From assembly GCF_036013935.1 (NCBI RefSeq), contig NZ_CP107902.1:8651001-8715000 (forward strand): a DNA stretch of 64,000 nucleotides. Reading direction: 5' to 3'. Made by a program: the position numbers and the translations under genes. Of the stretch, positions 1 to 11,300 are shown piece after piece (within the stretch, counting starts at the first letter, position 1; each line of letters starts with the position of its first letter). The DNA comes from Streptomyces sp. NBC_00461 (GTDB taxonomy: Bacteria; Actinomycetota; Actinomycetes; Streptomycetales; Streptomycetaceae). Below the pieces are notes generated by a model. The model saw only the letters and a program-made list of their open reading frames with translations, did not search any database and was not told the origin of the DNA.

Positions 1-749
1 TCGTCCGCGAGCGGCACATGGTGGGCGAGCTGCGCCTGCTCCGGGGTGACGAGTCCCTCCCGCAGCAGGGTGTCGACCAGTGCGGCCGGGGCGGGGCGCA
101 TGAAGCGTTCGGCGGTCTCCGCCCGGGACACCTTGGCGATGACCCGGTGCTCGGCGACCACCCGGCCGGACGGGTCGCGCCGCAGCCCGGCCAGCCGGTA
201 ACGGACCAGGTGCGCGGTTAGCCCGAGGTACGCGGAGGCCTCCACGCACCGCACACCGTGCCGCAGGAACAGCTCGACCGCCTCGCGCTCCAGCCGTTCC
301 TCGCTCGGGCTGTGAATGAGGTTCACGGCGTAGGGCAGCCCGGGGATCTCGGTGGCGAACCGGCCCAGCACCTTCGCGATCGTCTCCGGCAGCAGGCCCG
401 CCGCGCCGAAGGAGGCGAGGAAGCCCTGCCGGGCCAGTGCGATCACCAGGTCGGCGGAGGCGATCCCGCCGGCCATGGCGCCCGCCATGTACGACTGCCG
501 TACGCCGTGCGCGGACCGGAACTCGGCCGAGCCGAGCCGCTGCGGCGGCAGGGCGGGTACGGCGGCCAGGACGGCGGGGCCGTTGCCGCCGGGGCCGGCC
601 GTGCCGCCCGCGACAGCGCCGATCCCGCGCGCCGTCGAGACGATGAACCCGGGCTGCTCCACCTGGGCCAGGGCCTGGTGGATTCCGGCCGGGTCGACGC
701 TCGGACATCCGTGTCCGGACCAGCGGAGAGGGTCCTGTGTCGTGCTCAT
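1..749 (-). CDS. pfaD: PfaD-type trans-acting enoyl reductase (FMN, 2-nitropropane dioxygenase fold), C-terminus off the window
   Basis: The frame opens at an ATG (747-749) behind a GAGGAG ribosome site and runs off the left edge, so about 249 N-terminal residues are visible. The stretch near residues 85-100 (MAGAMAGGIAS, then a LARQGFLASFGAAGL-type segment) and the motif LPYAVNLIHSPSEE near residue 140 are typical of PfaD. PfaD is the stand-alone flavin enoyl reductase that works in trans with PUFA synthases. It should reduce the enoyl intermediates left by the two DH regions encoded just upstream. The gene starts 30 nt after the PfaC-like stop, as the distal gene of the operon. The FMN-binding C-terminal half cannot be checked here. 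Confidence 0.88.
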   Translation of the reverse strand, partial: MSTTQDPLRWSGHGCPSVDPAGIHQALAQVEQPGFIVSTARGIGAVAGGTAGPGGNGPAVLAAVPALPPQRLGSAEFRSAHGVRQSYMAGAMAGGIASADLVIALARQGFLASFGAAGLLPETIAKVLGRFATEIPGLPYAVNLIHSPSEERLEREAVELFLRHGVRCVEASAYLGLTAHLVRYRLAGLRRDPSGRVVAEHRVIAKVSRAETAERFMRPAPAALVDTLLREGLVTPEQAQLAHHVPLAD

Positions 750-779
750 GGGTAGTCAAACTCCTCGGCTGGGGCGACG

Positions 780-3700
780 TCAGTCGGCTTCGGGACGGAC
801 TTCGATGGCTACGTCGGTGAGTTCGTAGATGCGCAGACCCGGCTTCCACAGGTCCGCGTCGGCGATCACCAGCAGCCGGCCGGCCTCCCTGCGGACCTCC
901 TTGACGTGCACGTCGAAGAACAACTCGCGGTCGTCGCGCAGGATCTGGCCGCGGTACTTCCACTGGGTCTCGACGCCGGTGGCCATGGCGAAGCGCGGCC
1001 GGGCGATCCCCTCGGCGAGGTTCCCGTCCAGGACGAACAGGCGCATCGCCTGCAGCACCGCTTCGACGCCCAGCGAGCCCGGCATCACCGGGTCCCGGTG
1101 GAAGTGGCAGTCGAAATACCACTCGTCGGGGCGGAGGCTGCGGTGCCCGTGCAGATATCCGGCGCCGTAACGGCCGCCGTCGGCAACCAGATCGACCCGG
1201 TCGACCAGGTCGAACCGACCGTCGGGCAGACGCAGCTGACCGCCCGCGGGATCGCGGAAGACCGGCGAGTCCTCGCCCAGCTCGATCCGCTTCACCCGGT
1301 CGGCCGCCGGCTGCTCGGCCTCGATCCACGTTTTGCGGTACGTGCCGTTGTCCAGGCCGACCTGGTTGGACAGGGCGGCGGCGTTGAAGTAGCCGAAGAG
1401 GGACTCGCCGGTGTAGAACACCTCCCCGTCGGCGCTCAGTTCGTACGAGAAGTTCTGCAGTACCGCACCGGAGATGACACTTGTCATCAGCAGCTTCGAG
1501 TGGTGCCGGATGGTCTTGCCGCGCAGGTCGATGTCCTTGACCAGGGTCGCCCGGCCGTCGAGGTTACGGATGGCGTACTCCTCCTCGGGCTGGCGGAGCG
1601 TGGCGCCCAGGTAGTAGCCGAGGAAGATCGCCGCCTGCAGCGAGCTCTCCATGTAGACGCAGTTCGGCATGTACGGCGAGGAGTTCTCGCGGTAGTACCA
1701 GGCGTCCTCCGGTGAGTCGTACTCGGTGGCCATCTCCGCGCCTGGACTCAGGTCGCCGCGCTCTCCGGTGAGGGACATGACCCGGTCGACGAACTGGAAG
1801 TCGCCGTTGGGGATGTAGGGGGCGCGGGTGGTGCGGTAGATCTCGAACTCCGGGCCCATCGCCATGTCCAGCAGGCCCTTGGCGGAATGGGCCAGATGGA
1901 GTTCGTTGATCATGGCGGCTTCGCCGTTGCGGTTACGACGGCCCAGGAACTTCGGCACGCCGCCGATCTCCGGCCGGTACGGCGTGCCGGGCTTCTCCAC
2001 GATCTGCAGACCCAGGTTCTGCATCCGCACCACCGGCTTGTCGCCGAGGTAGACGAGGACGTCCGCGATCACGGTCGGCCGCGGCAGCAGCGTCAGTTCG
2101 GTGACCTCGACCTCGTAGCGGATCTCGGCGTCCTTCGGGGTGACCTGGCCGCGCACCTGGACGTCGATCCGGCGCCCGGTCACCGTCTGGAAGCGGGCGT
2201 CCGGGAGCGTGAGATGCATGCCCTGGTGCATCAGGTAGATCTGCAGCAACTGGACCGCGCCCTCGGCGATCAGCGAGCCGGCGAGCACCGGGTCGTCCGG
2301 GAAGTGGCAGGTGAAGTACCAGCCGTCCGGCTGAAGGCGCTTGACCGCGCCGATCGAACCGAGCTCGCAGGGGCCGCCCTTGCGGTCGATGGTGACCTCG
2401 TCGACCATGCGCAGCCGTTCGTCCGGCAGCCGCAGCGCCGGGTTGATGCCCGGGTCCTGCGCGTGGTCGGGGCCGAAGACGTCGCCGGGCCGGCCCTGCG
2501 CCAGGAGTTCCAGGTCGTGTGCGTCGAGTTGGTGCTTCCGGGCGTACGCCAGCGGCTTGAAGGTGCCCTTGGGCAGCGCTGCCCTCCGGGCGCGGTCCTT
2601 GTCGTTGAGGACGACACCGAGCGGGGTCTCCAGCTCCCGCTTGCTGAAGAACCCGGCGCAGGCGTCCTTGAGTTCGAGGATCAGCTCCCCGTCGGCGTAG
2701 CAGTGGTAGCTGAAGAAGAAGATCGTGGTGTCGCCCTGGTGGACGAACCGGTCGATGGAGATCTCGTAGCGCAGGGTCTGCCCGGTCGTGGGCAGTCCGC
2801 CGTGGAAGATGAGCGAGCTGTCGAGCAGGCGGTAGACCCGCTCGCCCTTGTTGCGGAAGTCGATGCCGAGATAACTGACCAGCAGCAGGTCGCACTGGCC
2901 GGACTCCACCGTCACGGCCGGGGGCACCCCGCCGTCGACGGCGTACCAGGCGTCCTCGGGGACGTCGTACTCGGTGGTGATGCGGGACGGCTCCAACACC
3001 CCTGGCCTGGCGTCCAGTTCGGTGACGCGGGTGACGAAGTGGTAGGGCGGCGCGGGCAGCCGCACCCGGGCACCGTACGTGTCGATCTCGGCGAAGTCGG
3101 GGCCGAAGACCTTGGCCACGGAGCCGGTGGCGAACTCCAGCAGGGCAGCCTCGTCCCAGACGACGCCCTCGTGGACCGTGGGGGGCTCCTGGGCGGGGGG
3201 CACCTGCGTCGGGGGCGCCTGAGGGAGGGCCGGGGCTGAAGTGGGCGTGGCAGGAAGGGGGTTGTGGGAGGCCGGCCGGTCGAGGGGAGTCTCGGTGCGG
3301 CGGGGAGCAACGGTGCGGCCGAGGGGAGTCCGGGTGCGGCCGAGGAGGGTCTCGGTGCGGTCGAGGGTGGCCTCCTGGAGCACCCGATGGGTTTCCATCA
3401 CCACCTCGTGGGCGGCCAGCATCTCGCGCCGCAGGTCCCGCACCAGGTCGGCGACGGGGCCGCGGTCGGCGGTGGTGGGGGCGGAAGGCGCAGGCGGACC
3501 GGCGAGCGGGGGCGCGGTCACGGCCGGGGTGGCGGCCACCGGCGGCTGCGGGCCGCCCCAGGCGAGGACCGTGACCGGATCGCCGTCGAAGGTGATCACG
3601 TCGGAGACTTCCAGGGTCGGGTCGGCGGGCATGTCGGCGGACTCCTCCGGCGGGACGGAAAGGACGGGCACGGGGGGCAGATTCGGCGCGGTCGCCGGGA

Positions 3701-6700
3701 CGGCGGGGGCGGCGGACGGTGCCGGGGTTGCCGGGGCGGCGGGTGTGGGCGTGGTGGAGGGCGGCGGGGCTGGCGGGGCGGCGGAGGCAGGGACCGTGGG
3801 CGTCTTCGAGGCCGTCGGAGCGACGGAAGTCGCGGCGGACGGTCTCGCGGTCGCGGGAGCGACAGGTGCGTGGACGACAGGTGCGCGGACGACGGGTGCG
3901 TGGATTACGGGCGCTTCGGCGCGGCGGGCACTCGGTGGGGCGGCCGTCTCGCGGGGCGGGTGAGCCGGCGTCGTGCGCTCCGGGCGGCCGGTTCCCGACA
4001 GCGCGGCCACGGCTTCACGGGCGATGCGCTGCGGGATGGCCTCTCCCTGGCCCACCCGGATGGTGGGCAGACGGCGGGCCTTCGCGGGCTCTGCGGCCGG
4101 CCCGAGCAGGGCGGTCAGGTCCACCGGCAGACCGTGGCCGACGAGCCGGGCCGCCAGGTGGGCCAGCGGTGTGGTGGCCGGAACGCCCCGGCGGTCCACG
4201 CAGGCCGCCACGTGCGGGGCGTCGCCCAGGGTGTCCCGGATCCAGCGCGAGCAGGTGGCGCCCGGGCCGACCTCGATGAAGTAGCGGTAGCCCCGCTCGT
4301 AGGCCGCCCGCACCAGGCGCGGGAAGTCGATCTCGGAGCGCAGGGTGTGCGCGATGCGCCGGGGGGACTCGGCCAGTCGGTCGGCGTGCAGGGGCTGGTA
4401 GTCGTAGGCGCTGAACAGTTCCAGGCCGCCGATCGAGCCGAGCGGATAGTCGTTCATGCGGGCCAGGGCGTCGAGTTCGGGGTCCACGACCGGGCAGTGC
4501 ATGACGACGTTCACGGGAGAGCGGGCGGCCGGGCAGCCCAACTCCGCGATGAGCGCGCGGCATTGGGTGGGGTCGCCCGCGATCACCAGTTCCTGCGGGG
4601 TGTTGACGTGGGTGAGGTGGACGCGGTCGTAGCGGGTGAGCGCCTCGTGCACCGGCTCGGTGGGGGACAGGAGCACATGGGACGCCCACACCTGGGCGTC
4701 GGGCGTCTGCTCGGACAGACCCCACGACTCCCGCACCGTGCGCCGCGGTCCGCACAGCCGGTCCTGGAAGACCGGGCTGTCGCTGATCAGGGCGTCACTG
4801 CGGCCGGACGGGTCCCAGCCTCCCGTCGCGAACAGCATGCTCGACTCGCCCAGGCTGTAGCCGAACCCGCCGTGCGCGGTGACGCCGAGCACCTCCCGCA
4901 CGAGCGCGGTGTAGAGGATCGAGAAGCTCGTGCCGGTGGCGAGCATGAACGGGACGTCGTCGCCGAGCCGTTCCTCCAGCCGCATCAGGCCACGCCGGTC
5001 GAGTGCTTCCAGCGTGCGGGGGTAGAGGTGGGCGGCGCGCAGCATCCGGGCCGGCTCGGCGGCCTGCCGCTCGAAGCGGTCGAGCAGGCCGGGGAAGGCC
5101 CGGAACAGGTCGGCGCCCAGGCCCGGGTAGCTGTTGAAGGCCCCGGGGTAGACCAGCGCGACCTTGCCGGAGGGGCCGATGGGCCGCGGCGTGAAGAAGG
5201 AGCCGGCCGGAGTGGCCCACTCCCTGCCCTCGGCGTGAGCTGCCGGAACATCGCGGATCGCCAGCTCCAACTGCCGTATCAGCGCTTCGCGTTCGCCACC
5301 GACGAGCACGATGCGCAGCGCCCGTGCCTCCAGATTCTCGGCGGCCTCGCGCGCCAGCACCCGCGGGTCGGCCCCGTCGGTGAGCAGCGCGCGGTGCCGC
5401 TCGGCCTCGGCCAGCAGCCCGTCCGGTGTGTCGGCGGCCAGCGCCAGCAGTACGGGACCGCCCGCGCGCTGCCAGTCGGCGGCGGGACGGGGACGTTCGG
5501 CAGCCGGTACGGAGGACAGCACGACGTGGGCGTGGGAGCCGCTCGCGCCCACGATGTCCACGGCGGCGTGACGACGGTCCTCGGACCGCTCCCGCAGCCA
5601 GGGACGCGAGGCGTCGGGCACGTAGAACGCGGAGTCGGCGAAGAGCTCGGTGAGGTCGTCGGCGGGGCGGCGCCAGCCGGGCGTGCCGGGCAGATAGCCG
5701 TGCCGGACGCACAGCGCGGCCCGGATCAGACCGGCCAGCCCGGCGGCGCAACCGGTGTCGCCCAGCTGGGACTTGACGCTGCCGAGCGCCGTGCTGCCGG
5801 ATCCGTGCCGGTAGACCCGCGACAGGGCGGCGACCTCTCCGCGGTCGGCGTCGGCGGTGCCACCCGCGTGGGCCTCCAGGTATCCCACGTCGGCGGCGGC
5901 GACCCCGGCCTCCTCCAGTGCCGACGTCGCGGCCTCGGCCAGGGCGTCGGGTGTGTCGCCGTAGCGCACCGCGACCGCGTCGATCCGGGCGTGCACCCGG
6001 CCCGGCAGCGCATCGGCGCGCGTGACGACCATGGCGCCCGCACCGTCGCCGACCCGCCGGCCACGGGAGTCCTCGTTGAAGGACAGCCCCGCCTCGGCGG
6101 CCGGCAGGGGGCTTGCCAGCAGGCTTTCGGCTGAACCCGCCAGATCCACGGCGCCGACCAGCACCGCCTCCAACTCCGGGTCGAGCAGCAGCAGTCGGGC
6201 GACCTCCAGAGCCTCGGCGGTGCCAGCGCCCTCGGCCGAGAGCGTGAACGAGGGGCCGGTGAGGTTCCACCGGGACGAGATCCGCCCGGCCATGACATTG
6301 CCGATGTAGCTCAGGACCTCGTTCGCGCCGATCGGGTCCACCACGGCGTCCCGGGCGACCTCGGCGAGTGCCGCCCGCTGCTCCTCGGTGAGCTGGATCC
6401 CGGCCCGGTCGAACTCGGCGCGCAGGAACGCCGCAAGGCCGTACCGGCTCAGCCGGGCGTGCGTGTACGGCTCCAGTTCCGCGGCCACCACGACTGCCAC
6501 CCGGCGTGGGGCGGGCGTGTCGCGACCCCCGGTGCCGAGCCGGAACCCGGCGTCACGCAGGGCCTCGTCCGCGACCCTGGTCATCAGGGCGTGCTGCGGG
6601 TTGTAGATGCGCAAGTCGGCGGGAGGAACGCGGAGTTCGGCGGGGTCGACCTCGACACCGTCGACGAACGCGCCGTGCGGTGCGGTGAGTCCGGCCTGGT

Positions 6701-8246
6701 CGAGGGTTCCGCCCTCGGTGGCGTCCAGGCCCCGCCAGCGCCGCTCGGGCAGCGGCCGTAGTGCGTCCTCGCCGCGGTGGACGGCGCGCTCGAAGGCGTC
6801 CAGGGTCTCCAGCGAGCCGTAGGAAGCCCCGAGGCCCACGACGTCCAGCGCGGGCAGCGTCCTGGGCTCGGCGCCGGCGTGCTCCGCCGTGTCGGGCGCG
6901 GCGGAGAGCACGATGTGCGCGTTCGTGCCGCCGAAGCCGAAGGCGGACACCGCCGCCCGTCGGGGACCCGGGGTCTCGGGCCACGGGCGCGGGGAGCGGA
7001 CCAGGGTCTGGGCGCCGACCTTTCCGTCCGGGGAGCTGATCGGCTCCGCCACTCCGACGGTCGGCGGGATGGTGCCGTCCGCCATGGCCAGCACGACCTT
7101 GAGCAGGCTGCTCAGTCCCGCGACGGTGAGCAGATGCCCGATGTTGCCCTTGACCGACCCGAGCAGCGGCACCGGGCCGTGCGCGCCGAAGAACTCCGCG
7201 ACGGACTCCGCCTCGGTCGCGTCCCCGATGGGCGTGCCGGTGGCGTGGCACTCCAGGTAGTCGACGTCGGACGGGTCGACGCCCGCGTCGGCGTACGCCC
7301 GGGCCAGCGCGTCGAGCTGGCCGTTCTTGCGCGGTACGAGGGGGTGGCGGCCGGCGCCGTCGTTCGACAGGCCGATGCCGTCCACCACGGCGTGGATGCG
7401 GTCGCCGTCGCGTAGCGCGTCGGCCAGCCGCTTCACCGCGACCATGCCGGCGCCCTGCCCGGTGACGATGCCGCCGGAGCGGCCGTCGAGGGGCTGGCTG
7501 AAGCCGTCCTCGGGGTAGGCGTGCAGGTCGGAGAAGGACAGGTGGATCAGGGTCGGGTCGGGTGCGCAGACGGCGCCCGCCAGCACCACGTCCGCCCGGC
7601 CGGAGGCGAGGTGACCGCAGGCGAGGCTGAGGGCGTACAGCGCAGACGAGCACGCCGCGTCCAGGCAGTAGCGCGGTCCGCCGAGACCGAGGGCGGCGGC
7701 GGTGACCGCGGCGGGCGATCCGCTCACCCGCAGGTTCTCGGGAACGATCGCGTCGCGGCCCACCAGCGGGCGCGCCCCCGGCAGCCCCGCGAGCTCGGGC
7801 AGCCCGGCCCGGCGCAGCCCGGCCAGCACGGCCTCCTGCGCCAGCGGGACGCTGACCTTCGCCGAAGTCGGCGTAGGGAACGAGTAGTTGCCCATGACGA
7901 GGCCGGTGCGGGCCAGGATCTCGGGGCGGTCGGCCAGGCCGCAGTCGCGCAGTGCCTCGCGGGCGGTGTGCATCGACCAGTGGAAGAGGCGGTCGAGACG
8001 GGAGAGGCGGTCGGCGTCCAGGCGGTAGCCGGCCGGGTCGAAGCGGAAGTCCGTGACGAAGCCGCCGCGACGGGAGGTGATGCGGTGGCGGGGGTCGAGG
8101 TCACGCTCGTCGAGCGATGCTCCGAAGACCTCCTCGCCGCCGTCACGCCGGCTGTCCGTGCCGGCGCGGAGGTTGTGCAGGAAGTCGTCCGGGGTGTGGG
8201 CGCCGGGGAACAGGCAGGAGATCCCGACGATGGCGAACTTGCTCAT
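780..8246 (-). CDS. PfaC-like PUFA synthase subunit: KS-CLF-AT-linker-DH-DH (2488 aa)
   Basis: The ATG at 8244-8246 is preceded by GGAGGAG; an upstream in-frame ATG gives a proline-rich tail without a ribosome site. Domain order by motif: a ketosynthase (residues 1-450, Cys199 in DAACSSA, with HATGTPIGD and KGNIGH); a second KS-like fold where the Cys motif is replaced by EGAG near residue 675, i.e. a chain length factor; an acyltransferase (nucleophile Ser1131 in GYSLGES); an Ala/Pro/Thr-rich linker of about 250 residues; and two FabA-type double hot-dog dehydratases with His1981 (CHFPDDPV) and His2381 (CHFHRDPVMPGSLG). The AT between CLF and DH resembles the myxobacterial Pfa3 layout, but no terminal acyl-glycerol-phosphate acyltransferase domain is present. 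It follows the PfaA-like gene by 82 nt. Confidence 0.9.
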   Translation of the reverse strand: MSKFAIVGISCLFPGAHTPDDFLHNLRAGTDSRRDGGEEVFGASLDERDLDPRHRITSRRGGFVTDFRFDPAGYRLDADRLSRLDRLFHWSMHTAREALRDCGLADRPEILARTGLVMGNYSFPTPTSAKVSVPLAQEAVLAGLRRAGLPELAGLPGARPLVGRDAIVPENLRVSGSPAAVTAAALGLGGPRYCLDAACSSALYALSLACGHLASGRADVVLAGAVCAPDPTLIHLSFSDLHAYPEDGFSQPLDGRSGGIVTGQGAGMVAVKRLADALRDGDRIHAVVDGIGLSNDGAGRHPLVPRKNGQLDALARAYADAGVDPSDVDYLECHATGTPIGDATEAESVAEFFGAHGPVPLLGSVKGNIGHLLTVAGLSSLLKVVLAMADGTIPPTVGVAEPISSPDGKVGAQTLVRSPRPWPETPGPRRAAVSAFGFGGTNAHIVLSAAPDTAEHAGAEPRTLPALDVVGLGASYGSLETLDAFERAVHRGEDALRPLPERRWRGLDATEGGTLDQAGLTAPHGAFVDGVEVDPAELRVPPADLRIYNPQHALMTRVADEALRDAGFRLGTGGRDTPAPRRVAVVVAAELEPYTHARLSRYGLAAFLRAEFDRAGIQLTEEQRAALAEVARDAVVDPIGANEVLSYIGNVMAGRISSRWNLTGPSFTLSAEGAGTAEALEVARLLLLDPELEAVLVGAVDLAGSAESLLASPLPAAEAGLSFNEDSRGRRVGDGAGAMVVTRADALPGRVHARIDAVAVRYGDTPDALAEAATSALEEAGVAAADVGYLEAHAGGTADADRGEVAALSRVYRHGSGSTALGSVKSQLGDTGCAAGLAGLIRAALCVRHGYLPGTPGWRRPADDLTELFADSAFYVPDASRPWLRERSEDRRHAAVDIVGASGSHAHVVLSSVPAAERPRPAADWQRAGGPVLLALAADTPDGLLAEAERHRALLTDGADPRVLAREAAENLEARALRIVLVGGEREALIRQLELAIRDVPAAHAEGREWATPAGSFFTPRPIGPSGKVALVYPGAFNSYPGLGADLFRAFPGLLDRFERQAAEPARMLRAAHLYPRTLEALDRRGLMRLEERLGDDVPFMLATGTSFSILYTALVREVLGVTAHGGFGYSLGESSMLFATGGWDPSGRSDALISDSPVFQDRLCGPRRTVRESWGLSEQTPDAQVWASHVLLSPTEPVHEALTRYDRVHLTHVNTPQELVIAGDPTQCRALIAELGCPAARSPVNVVMHCPVVDPELDALARMNDYPLGSIGGLELFSAYDYQPLHADRLAESPRRIAHTLRSEIDFPRLVRAAYERGYRYFIEVGPGATCSRWIRDTLGDAPHVAACVDRRGVPATTPLAHLAARLVGHGLPVDLTALLGPAAEPAKARRLPTIRVGQGEAIPQRIAREAVAALSGTGRPERTTPAHPPRETAAPPSARRAEAPVIHAPVVRAPVVHAPVAPATARPSAATSVAPTASKTPTVPASAAPPAPPPSTTPTPAAPATPAPSAAPAVPATAPNLPPVPVLSVPPEESADMPADPTLEVSDVITFDGDPVTVLAWGGPQPPVAATPAVTAPPLAGPPAPSAPTTADRGPVADLVRDLRREMLAAHEVVMETHRVLQEATLDRTETLLGRTRTPLGRTVAPRRTETPLDRPASHNPLPATPTSAPALPQAPPTQVPPAQEPPTVHEGVVWDEAALLEFATGSVAKVFGPDFAEIDTYGARVRLPAPPYHFVTRVTELDARPGVLEPSRITTEYDVPEDAWYAVDGGVPPAVTVESGQCDLLLVSYLGIDFRNKGERVYRLLDSSLIFHGGLPTTGQTLRYEISIDRFVHQGDTTIFFFSYHCYADGELILELKDACAGFFSKRELETPLGVVLNDKDRARRAALPKGTFKPLAYARKHQLDAHDLELLAQGRPGDVFGPDHAQDPGINPALRLPDERLRMVDEVTIDRKGGPCELGSIGAVKRLQPDGWYFTCHFPDDPVLAGSLIAEGAVQLLQIYLMHQGMHLTLPDARFQTVTGRRIDVQVRGQVTPKDAEIRYEVEVTELTLLPRPTVIADVLVYLGDKPVVRMQNLGLQIVEKPGTPYRPEIGGVPKFLGRRNRNGEAAMINELHLAHSAKGLLDMAMGPEFEIYRTTRAPYIPNGDFQFVDRVMSLTGERGDLSPGAEMATEYDSPEDAWYYRENSSPYMPNCVYMESSLQAAIFLGYYLGATLRQPEEEYAIRNLDGRATLVKDIDLRGKTIRHHSKLLMTSVISGAVLQNFSYELSADGEVFYTGESLFGYFNAAALSNQVGLDNGTYRKTWIEAEQPAADRVKRIELGEDSPVFRDPAGGQLRLPDGRFDLVDRVDLVADGGRYGAGYLHGHRSLRPDEWYFDCHFHRDPVMPGSLGVEAVLQAMRLFVLDGNLAEGIARPRFAMATGVETQWKYRGQILRDDRELFFDVHVKEVRREAGRLLVIADADLWKPGLRIYELTDVAIEVRPEAD

Positions 8247-8328
8247 TGCAGCTGTCTCCTCCAAGGGGCCGGGTCCGGCGGGCGGTCGGGGAAGGCCGTC
8301 CGCCGGACCCGGCGGTCCGTAGGTCGGT

Positions 8329-11300
8329 TCAGCGGCTCGCGAACTTGGCGGCCAGCTGCGGGGTGGACACAAGGGAGACGCCGGTGAACCGCATCAACAC
8401 GCGTCCGTCGGGCGCGCACGCCGTCACGGTGAGCGCCGCGCTCCGATCGTTCGTCGACTCCGGCTCCACCACCACGAGGAACGGCTCGCCGTCGGGCAGC
8501 GCCTCGAACAGGTCGACCCGTGCCACGGCCATCGGCAGGCTCGCCGTCTCCAGGTTCAGCCGCATCCACACCAGCGCGGCCTGCAGCAGCAGGTCGGCGG
8601 TGCCGGGCGCGTACCGCTCGCCCCCGAACGCCCCACCGGCGGGCCGGTGTTCGGCCAGCGAGCACTCGATGACCAGCCGCGAGGACTCCGACTCCAGGAC
8701 CCGGCGCAGCCCGCGCAACGACTCGCCGTGGAACAGAGTGCCGTCGGCGTAGAAGTCCCGCGCGTCGCTGCCGCCGCCGAGGACGGGCAGTCCGGACAGG
8801 GACTGCGGCCGCTCGGACGCCGCACCCAGGCTCACCCGGGCCGCGAAGTGCGGCCGCAGGGCCCCTTCCCCGTTCACCGACCGGATCGAGACGTCGGCCT
8901 CGGTCCCGTCCGGCGTCGGATTGACGGACAGCTGGAACCGGCAGGCGTCCAGGCCACCGTCGAAGACGACACCCTTGTGGACCGAGAAGTCCCGTATCCG
9001 GGCGACGACTTGACCGGTCAGCCGCTCGATGGCGCCCACCGCCCAGCCCAGGGCCGCCGCCGCGGGCAGCACCGGTGCGTCGCCGATGACATGGTCGGCG
9101 ACCAGGGGATCGGTCACGAGGCCGGACAGGTCACGTTCGACGACGGTCGGCGCGGTGGCTACGGAGTGCTCCGGCGCGGACAGGGGAGTGGTCGGCCCGA
9201 GGACGGTGACCACGTCACCCGACCGCTCGGGGGCGAACTGCTCGGTGAACAGCCGCACTCCGGTCCCCTCCGGGATGAGGGTGATGCCGCGCTCCTTGAA
9301 CACCGCCTTGATCTGCGGCGACACCATTCCGCTGTCCCAGGCGCCCCAGTTGAGCGCGGTCACATGGGCCTCGGGGTGGCGGCGCTTGTAGGCGGTGGCC
9401 CAGGCGTTGAGTACCTCGTTGGCCATCGCGTAGTCCGACTGGCCGCGGTTGCCGAAGAACCCGGCCACCGACGAGAACAGCATCACGTGCCGCAGCGGCC
9501 GGTCGCCCAGGGCCGCGAGCACCGAACGCAGCCCGCCGAGTTTGACGGCGAACACCCGCTCGATCTCGGCCGCCTTCTTCGCGGAGATCAGCTGGTCCGC
9601 GAGGACTCCGGCACCGTGCACCACACCCGTGATGCGGTCCCGGTACGGCGCCAGCGCGGCGGCCGTGGCGGAGACGTCGGTGATGTCGACCGCCAGGTAC
9701 TCGACCTCGCTGCCCGCGGTCCGTATCTCCACCAGGGTCGCCCGGATCTCGCGCTCGCCGACGACCGACTGGTAGAGCTGCTCGACGCGCTTGGGCGTCG
9801 GCTTCTCGCCGGCCTGCCGCAGTTGCTCCACGGCCGCGGCCTTCAGCGCCGCCGCATCGGTGAGGCCGGCGGCCCACGCGGGCTCCGCGCCGAGTGCGGT
9901 ACGGCCGAGCAGCAGCAGCCCGGGGCGGTGCGTGGCGGCGAGCGCGGCGACGCAGCGGGCGGTGATGCCGCGTCCGCCGCCCGTGACGACCAGCAGATCG
10001 TCCGAGGCGAGCACGGGGGCGCCGGTGGCCGGGGCGGCCGGCTCCTCGCCGAGCGTGAGGGCGACCCTGCGGGTGCCATCGTGGCCCACCTGGACCGAGG
10101 TTGCGGAAGCGTCGTGGATCTCGGCCAGGACCAGTTCGGCGGCCTGCGCCGGGCTCAGGGCGGGCGCGAGATCCACGGCCCGGCAGAAGACCTCGGGCGC
10201 CTCCACGGCGAGGGTCTTCACCAGGCCGCCGACACCGCCGGCCGGGGCCGCCTCCTCGGCCTCTCCGTGCAGGCCGAGGGAGCCGTCGAGCCGGGTGGCG
10301 GTCACGAACGCGGCCCGCTGCCCGGTGCCGGCGGCGGCTGTCAGCGGTCCCACGACGTGCTTGGCGACGAGCAGAGCGTGCGCGAGCCGGCGTACCCCCT
10401 CCGCCCACGGCAGATTGTCCGCGGCGGCGAAGAAGGCGACAAGACGCAGCGACTCGGCGGCCAACTGCTCGATGTGTGAGGCGAGTTCCTGGGCGCCCCA
10501 GCCGGTGAGGGCCGCGTCCACGGCACCGGTGATCCGCTGCGGCACACCGGGCAGGCGCAGCACGCGCACCTGCCAGCCGGCCGCCACGAGTCCGGCCGCC
10601 GCGGCCTGTGCGACCTCGCTGCCGTCGTCCACGACGAGCGCGACGGCACCCTGCGGGTAGGCACCCACCAGCCGGTCGGGCACGGGCAGTTCCACCAGCG
10701 CGGCCTGCCCACGGCCCAGCGCACCCGGCGCGGGGGCGTCGGCGACAGCGGTCTCGGACGGCGCGTGGGAGCGCTGCGGTTCAGTGGTCGTCGCGCCGGT
10801 GAGTCCGCCGACGAAGCCGACGATGTCGCCCAGGGTGCGGAGTTCGGCGAGTTGTTCGGGGCCGACGGGGGTGGGGCTGGGGAACTTTTCCTGGAGGACG
10901 CCCATGATCTCGACGCGTTTGATGGAGTCGATGCCGAGGTCGGCTTCGACGTCCATGCCGAGGTCCAGCATGTTGGCCGGGTAGCCGGTCTTCTGCGAGA
11001 CGACCTCCAGCAGGGTGGCCTTGACGTCGTCGGTGGAGGCGGCGGAGGTGGTGGGCGCGGCGGTCGCCGCCGGTGCGGCGGACGGCGCAGGCGTCGCGGC
11101 AGGGCTCGCAGTCACGGCCGTACCGGGGCCGTTGAGCTCCAGGACGAAGCCGACGATCTCGTTCAGCGTGCGGAGTTCGGCGAGTTGTTCGGGGCCGACG
11201 GGGGTGGGGCTGGGGAACTGCTCCTGGAGGACGCCCATGATCTCGACGCGTTTGATGGAGTCGATGCCCAGGTCCGCCTCGACGTCCATGTCGAGGTCCA

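Noticed and set aside
3264..6134. Plus-strand frames of up to 956 codons over the PfaC-like gene.
   Set aside because: Antisense shadows with Arg/Gly/Ala-rich composition; the minus strand carries the KS, AT and DH motifs.
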